DNA of 12,795 nt from Candidatus Gastranaerophilales bacterium (lineage in GTDB: Bacteria > Cyanobacteriota > Vampirovibrionia > Gastranaerophilales > CAJFVJ01). The notes beneath the pieces are model-generated. The model had not been told where the DNA came from. It ran no database searches and saw nothing but the letters and a program-made list of their open reading frames with translations. The position numbers and the translations under genes are program-made. The DNA lies in assembly GCA_028694275.1 (NCBI GenBank), contig JAQUTS010000033.1, positions 1-12,795 of the forward strand, read 5' to 3'. Below are positions 11,755-12,795 of this stretch, in pieces; within the stretch, counting starts at the first letter, position 1, and the number at the start of each line of letters is the position of its first letter.

Positions 11755-12795
11755 ATGAAAACGATTTCAATTTTAGGCTCAATAGGTTCAATAGGCACAC
11801 AAGCGCTGGAAGTTGTCGAAAAAAACAAAGACAGATTCCGCGTATATGCGCTTGCTTGCGGAGGTAATATCAACCTTTTGCGCGAACAAATCCAAAAATT
11901 TCGCCCCGAAAAAGTGTCAGTAGGTTCAAAAGAACATGCCCTTGAAATCGAAAAAGAATTTCCAAAGCTTGAAGTCCTTTATGGCCAAGACGGACTTGTT
12001 GAAATTGCTCAAGACAATATGAACAGCCAAATCTTGGTCGCATTATCAGGTTTTGCAGGACTTTATCCGACTCTTGCCGCAATAAATTCAGGCATTGATA
12101 TAGCTCTTGCCAATAAAGAAACCCTTGTCACAGCAGGCGATATAATTATGCAAAGGGTCAAAACCCAAGGCGTAAAGCTTCTTCCGGTTGATAGCGAACA
12201 CAGCGCGATTTATCAGTGCATTTGCGGTGATGTTACAAAAATCAGAAAACTTCTGATAACAGCTTCAGGCGGGCCATTCCGTACTTGGGATATTGAAGAC
12301 ATCAAAAACGCAACAGCCAAACAAGCCCTCGCCCACCCAAAATGGAACATGGGAAGAAAAATCACAATCGACTCTGCAACCCTTATGAATAAAGGTCTTG
12401 AAATCATCGAAGCTCACCACCTTTTTGATGTGAAATACGATGATATTGATGTTGTCGTACACCCGCAAAGCATTATCCACAGTGCAGTTGAGCACCATGA
12501 CGGAAGCGTCATCGCACAGCTTGGATTGCCTAGTATGCACATTCCGATTCAATATGCGCTTACTTTCCCTGATAGGGTCGAAGGCATAAAAACAGGCAGT
12601 TTTGACTTTGTAAAAGCGCAAAATCTGACTTTTGAAGCTCCTGATTTTGACAAATTCCCATGTCTTAAACTTGCCTATGAATCAGGTCGCCAAGGAGGTA
12701 CTTGCCCATCCGTTATGAATGGGGCAAATGAAGAGGCCGTTATGGCATTTTTGGATGAAAAAATCACCCTCAATGATATTTACCGTCTGACAGAA
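11755..12795 (+). CDS. dxr: 1-deoxy-D-xylulose 5-phosphate reductoisomerase (Dxr/IspC), first 347 aa
   Basis: The frame from ATG 11755 is open to the window end; the family is about 385-400 aa, so some 40-50 residues are missing. NADPH-binding segment ILGSIGSIGTQALEVV (6-21), LANKETLVTAG (118-128), metal-binding PVDSEHSAIYQC (144-155; D146, E148), ASGGPFR (170-176), AHPKWNMGRKITIDSATLMN (193-212) with K213 and E216, and HPQSIIHSAVEHHDGSVIAQ (236-255). It converts 1-deoxy-D-xylulose 5-phosphate to 2-C-methyl-D-erythritol 4-phosphate, the committed step of the MEP isoprenoid pathway, in the cytoplasm. The fingerprint usually reads GSTGSIG; here residue 10 is Ile instead of Thr. No strong ribosome binding site; likely co-transcribed with queA. 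Confidence 0.97.
   Translation, partial: MKTISILGSIGSIGTQALEVVEKNKDRFRVYALACGGNINLLREQIQKFRPEKVSVGSKEHALEIEKEFPKLEVLYGQDGLVEIAQDNMNSQILVALSGFAGLYPTLAAINSGIDIALANKETLVTAGDIIMQRVKTQGVKLLPVDSEHSAIYQCICGDVTKIRKLLITASGGPFRTWDIEDIKNATAKQALAHPKWNMGRKITIDSATLMNKGLEIIEAHHLFDVKYDDIDVVVHPQSIIHSAVEHHDGSVIAQLGLPSMHIPIQYALTFPDRVEGIKTGSFDFVKAQNLTFEAPDFDKFPCLKLAYESGRQGGTCPSVMNGANEEAVMAFLDEKITLNDIYRLTE

Noticed and set aside
1..12795. CRISPR arrays, insertion sequences, phage genes, tRNA/rRNA genes
   Set aside because: I looked for regular spaced repeats, transposase motifs, integrase signatures and tRNA-like foldbacks and saw none.

Overview
The window is a compact AT-rich chromosomal segment carrying about 15 complete or partial genes on both strands. 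Several proteins have their closest remembered relatives in Cyanobacteria: a tailless SSB, an OmpR-type regulator very like RpaA, and a DUF561/Ycf23 TIM-barrel protein. No photosynthesis gene is present. Base composition, gene density and this mix suggest a non-photosynthetic cyanobacterial relative (Vampirovibrionia/'Melainabacteria', perhaps Gastranaerophilales). The assignment is inferred from protein resemblance, not from a marker gene.

Layout, left to right. (1) Bases 1-1843, minus strand: a tight operon ssb > DUF1537 sugar-acid kinase (DtnK-like) > pdxA (cut by the left edge). The last two overlap by 8 nt and look like a four-carbon sugar-acid catabolic pair. (2) Bases 1844-4866, plus strand: an RpaA-like response regulator with a TTG start, a membrane-anchored S41 C-terminal processing protease, a 51-aa hypothetical protein and a YjbQ-family protein. 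The 3' end of yjbQ runs 60 nt into the next, convergent gene. (3) Bases 4807-7070, minus strand: a two-gene signalling operon with a HisKA histidine kinase first and a NarL/LuxR-type response regulator 2 nt later. A perfect 9-3-9 dyad lies just upstream of the kinase start and could be an operator or a leader hairpin. (4) Bases 7071-7481: mostly intergenic, with a doubtful 52-aa ORF and a 15-bp inverted repeat reaching into the next gene. (5) Bases 7482-8673, minus strand: a MazG-like protein overlapping an RsuA/RluB-type pseudouridine synthase. Their promoter is interleaved with that of (6) ycf23/DUF561 (8807-9562, plus), which has a near-consensus ribosome binding site and a strong terminator. 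(7) Bases 9654-10534, minus strand: two separately terminated orphan genes, a 144-aa methionine-rich protein (28 Met, NPMM repeats at both ends) and a 58-aa protein. Both share an identical 10-nt leader at the same distance from ATG. (8) Bases 10613-12795, plus strand: queA followed 24 nt later by dxr (cut by the right edge).

Most genes are housekeeping: tRNA queuosine synthesis, isoprenoid MEP pathway, rRNA pseudouridylation, envelope proteolysis and signalling. I see no CRISPR array, transposase, phage gene, rRNA or tRNA. The least explained parts are the Met-rich/58-aa pair with its shared leader, the clock-type regulator RpaA and Ycf23 in an apparently non-photosynthetic setting, and the dyad in front of the two-component operon.
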